From: Acanthamoeba sp. SK_2022b | Taxonomy: Eukaryota > Discosea > Longamoebia > Acanthamoebidae | DNA length: 20,161 bases | Assembly: GCA_027943245.1 (NCBI GenBank) | Contig: JANDJZ010000191.1 | Location: 1-20,161, forward strand | Direction of reading: 5' to 3' | Shown: positions 17,466-20,161 of the stretch, in pieces | Layout of the letters: each line of letters begins with the position of its first letter | Position numbering within the stretch: the first letter of the stretch is position 1 | Translations under genes and position numbers: made by a program | Notes under the pieces: generated by a model | Seen by the model: only the letters and a program-made list of their open reading frames with translations | Database searches by the model: none | Told to the model about the DNA's origin: nothing

Positions 17466-20161
17466 ATGACAGAGCCGACCGCAATCAAGGTGAATCGTGA
17501 GGCCTTCGAAATTGTCTCGTACCATCCCCAATCCTTCAGCTGTTTGTTGTTTGTGCACTGCCGGTGGAGGATGACTGACGATAATTAATTTTAATTTTTC
17601 ACCGCCCCTACTCCCAGGGAGGCCTTCCTGCTTTATTGGCCTTATTACCAGGTACGGTCTTCCCTTTCGCCTCAGGGGTGGTGTTGTGCGCTGTCCCCTG
17701 ACAAAAGAAACCTGGTTCGGAAACAAAAAAGCGTTACTTGGAGGATGAAAATGAAAACTCCCTTCGTGCTCTCCTTCTGAGGGCGGCTGAGCTTGTTGTC
17801 GAAGCTGGCAAGGTATCTGTCGATCTGTCCATCTGCCTTGATCATGTCTTCACGCTCGTTTACCTCACTCCCGCCTCTTTCGTTACTTCACAACAGACCA
17901 AAGCCGAGGACGCGGTGGTTGCTGTGAACCCCGAGTGGCAGGCTGTCGTGGTGAAGGAAGCAGTGGCCTCCTGCACCTTGAGAACGTGGGTATGGCGCAC
18001 ACACATGACCACGTGGAGCTGCTTCCACTTCGACTGACAACTAATTCTTGGTGCTGCAGGGTCTACCACAATTGGAACTCAAGCATCAGCATAAGCTTCG
18101 TCTCGATGAGGTACGCCTGATGCCAGCACCTCAAAGTCCGACCATCAAATTGACATGGTGGTGTGTTGTGTGGACAGCCTGTGCCGCATGGGGCCTCTGC
18201 CCTGAAGAGTGCTCTGCACATCATTGATCCCCTTGAAATCAAAAGTCTCTCCATTGAAGGGGTATGTTACTTTGCGCTCCTTGTCTTGCATTACGGTTTC
18301 CTGTCGCAGCATCTTCTCTCTCTTTCAAGAGAGCTCACATGCCTTTGCACGCAGAAAGTGCGCTCCGAAAAAGACGTTGCTGCCCTGGGTCAATTCATCC
18401 ATCGGTGTTTCAGATTGGAGGAGCTCGATCTCAGCGGAACTGATCCCACTCCAACTTTCATGCGCCATATCTCCTACCTTCGCGGTAAGCCGTTCCTTCT
18501 CAGGCTCGGCAAGGTACATGTACCTCACGCGTGCGTGAAGAGCCATCCAACACTTGTCAATACTAATGAGCTGCATGTTGTTGTAGACCCAAGTCGCTCA
18601 AGGCGCATTGAGTTCACTGCGGTTTCATGCATCAGAGGGATTATCCCTTGATTTGCGCGGCACGCAAATTTCTGCTGATGTCTTGGGTCACTTGAGGTTC
18701 ATGGGGTACATGGCGCCCATGTCTCCCACCCTCCGGGCTCTTGACCTGCGGGGTGATCCCCTTTCGGACGAGCTCGCAGCCTATCTTGCTCAACTCCTTG
18801 GACGTGTCAAACTGCGATCTCTCGGCGTGACGGTACTGCTTGAGGAGCCGCTCTTTTCGTTTTCTTGTCACACGGGCCAACATGTGAGTGTTGTGGCAGA
18901 CTGCAACAGAACGTGGCGCGGCAAAAATTGTCCGTAAGACGCACGGACTTGAAGTGCTCTTCTTGGAGGGAGAGTGGATCCCTTCGGCACTGGATGCAAC
19001 CCGCACCTTTGATTGGGTTGCCTCATTCGTTGTGCGTTTCTCTCCTCCCCCCTTGTGGCGACAGCTCTTTTCCGTGCTCATCGTAAATCTGTGCACATTC
19101 TTCGTGCTTACAGAATTACGAGCTCTCTGAAGAAGGCAAACCATCATCAAAACATCCTCCATCCTCAATCCTCTGGGACGCAGTGGCTCGCTCCGGCATT
19201 CAAGTTCTTCGCCTTGGGGACACCATTGCCTTCAGAGGGCTTGGGGTACAACAGCCCAGGCTCACCTTCCTTGTGCGTCCACCTTCTGACCACGTGGCTT
19301 CCGCAGTTACGGTGTAGGGCTGTCGACCCGATTCCCCTCAGCAAAGCACCTGAGCCACTTGGAGAGGACCTGTCCACGTCAAAAATAACGGAAACGAATG
19401 TGCGTTCACGCATGGTGTTGCCCCTATGTTATGTGGACAGAAATGACACAGGGACTCATCACAACTTACCCCTCTCAAAAATTCAGTTAGAGGACGAGGC
19501 TGAAGCCGAAGAACAGAGTATGTCCGTCAATAGCGCACCCACAGCAGAAGCGGAGGTACCCCTTGACCTGGCGCCCCCCCCCCTCCAAGCACCCCTCCGG
19601 CTCAACGGATTATTTACATTTTTTTCTCAAAAAAAAAAATCTCGGCAGCCTAACCTGAGTCCGGCGGACGACAAAGATGAGCGGCTCGATGTCATTCGCT
19701 TTCTTATCGGCGCCATGTCTGCCATCGGCCTGAAGGACCGCCTCGCCCGCACATTCTTTGACGAGGTGTACGCTCCATACCCCGCCCACTTCACCGTGCG
19801 CGGTCTGGCCGAAACGCTGGTCACCATCGAGTACGGGAGACTGCAGGCAAGTGGCGAGCTGTTCTCGTTCAGTACGTGACGCCCATGTCTGCTTGAGCCC
19901 AGCCTCACGCCAATCCCCACCACTGAACTGCGAACGCACAGAGGACGACTTCAGGGCGGCCCTGATCGCTCTGGGTTTCGAGGAGAAAATTGTCGACCGC
20001 TGGGCAGCAGCGAACGCTGCGAATGACCCGACAATCCTCCACCACTACGGCCTGCGGAAGGTGGCCCTCGACCTCATCAACATCGGCTTCGGCAGGTGGG
20101 CCGCTGGCTACTACGCGCAAGAGCCGGAGGACACCGGCGGCAAGAGAGTCGGCCGTGCATC
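17466..20161 (+). CDS. LRR-like / ART-fold protein, copy 2 (3' end outside window)
   Basis: Every exon of copy 1 up to the helical segments has an open, in-phase counterpart: 17466-17518, 17618-17651, 17708-17812, 17897-17989, 18060-18110, 18178-18261, 18355-18513, 18587-18832, 18900-19028, 19114-19245, 19307-19399, a short acidic exon ending near 19555, 19649-19871, and 19942 to the end. Length differences from copy 1 are multiples of three (+6, +18, +9, -3), so the gene looks intact and not a pseudogene. LRR-like segments read LEELDLSGTDP, LRALDLRGDPL, LEVLFLEGEW and IQVLRLGDTI. The helical segments (SAIGLKDRLARTFFDEVY; RAALIALGFEEKIVDRW) have diverged strongly from copy 1. The window ends before the Ser/Gly linker and the ART-like domain, whose presence is predicted but not seen. 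Confidence 0.7.

Larger units (their letters stand above)
16107..20161. repeat. Tandem duplication, unit 2 (runs off the window)
   Basis: Homologous to 10561 onward. Homology begins abruptly with TCCACCGAG inside what is an intron in unit 1. Identity is very high over the CWF19L1 tail and following spacer, and lower toward the helical domain exons. Scattered small indels change the offset between 5535 and 5546. Confidence 0.88.

Noticed and set aside
1..20161. CRISPR arrays, tRNA or rRNA genes
   Set aside because: No regularly spaced direct repeats, no tRNA cloverleaf with TTCRA-type arm and no rRNA-like conserved sequence were noticed on reading.

Overview
The window looks like nuclear DNA of a GC-rich, intron-dense unicellular eukaryote, most likely an Acanthamoeba-type amoebozoan. 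The clues are many short GT-AG introns of about 50-130 nt with GTACG/GTATG-type donors, CpG-rich coding exons, closely spaced genes on one strand, and homologues of typical eukaryotic housekeeping genes. The organism call is inference; I could not search a database.

Layout. Positions 1-2286 (+) hold the 3' part of a CCZ1 homologue (Mon1-Ccz1 Rab7 exchange factor). Positions about 2445-6645 hold a 4.2 kb block unlike everything else: almost free of CpG, rich in TG/CA, with short broken coding stretches on both strands. I read it as an old, silenced and deaminated insertion (mobile element or other foreign DNA). Positions 6650-8158 (+) hold an M29-family metallo-aminopeptidase-like gene with a mitochondrial-type presequence and a frameshift in its last exon. 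Positions 8276-11540 (+) hold a complete CWF19L1/Drn1 homologue of about 18 exons, a spliceosome/lariat-debranching partner. Positions 11928-15551 (+) hold a 17-exon gene whose exon phases close perfectly to an 803-residue protein: leucine-rich-repeat-like segments, an acidic linker, a helical repeat, a Ser/Gly/Asp linker and a C-terminal ADP-ribosyltransferase-fold (DUF3990-like) domain.

From about 16105 to the window end the sequence repeats 10561 onward with an offset of about 5.54 kb. This is a tandem segmental duplication. It carries only the 3' exons of CWF19L1 (a truncated copy with a frameshift) followed by a second, apparently intact LRR-ART gene (17466 to beyond 20161). The two LRR-ART copies differ mainly by amino-acid-changing substitutions and in-frame indels in the LRR exons, while the introns between those exons are about 96-97% identical. 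That is the pattern expected of diversifying selection in a recognition module. A tandem, rapidly diversifying LRR-sensor plus ART-effector family is the best candidate here for a little-described recognition or defence system; this reading is inference. The housekeeping genes show no functional link to it.
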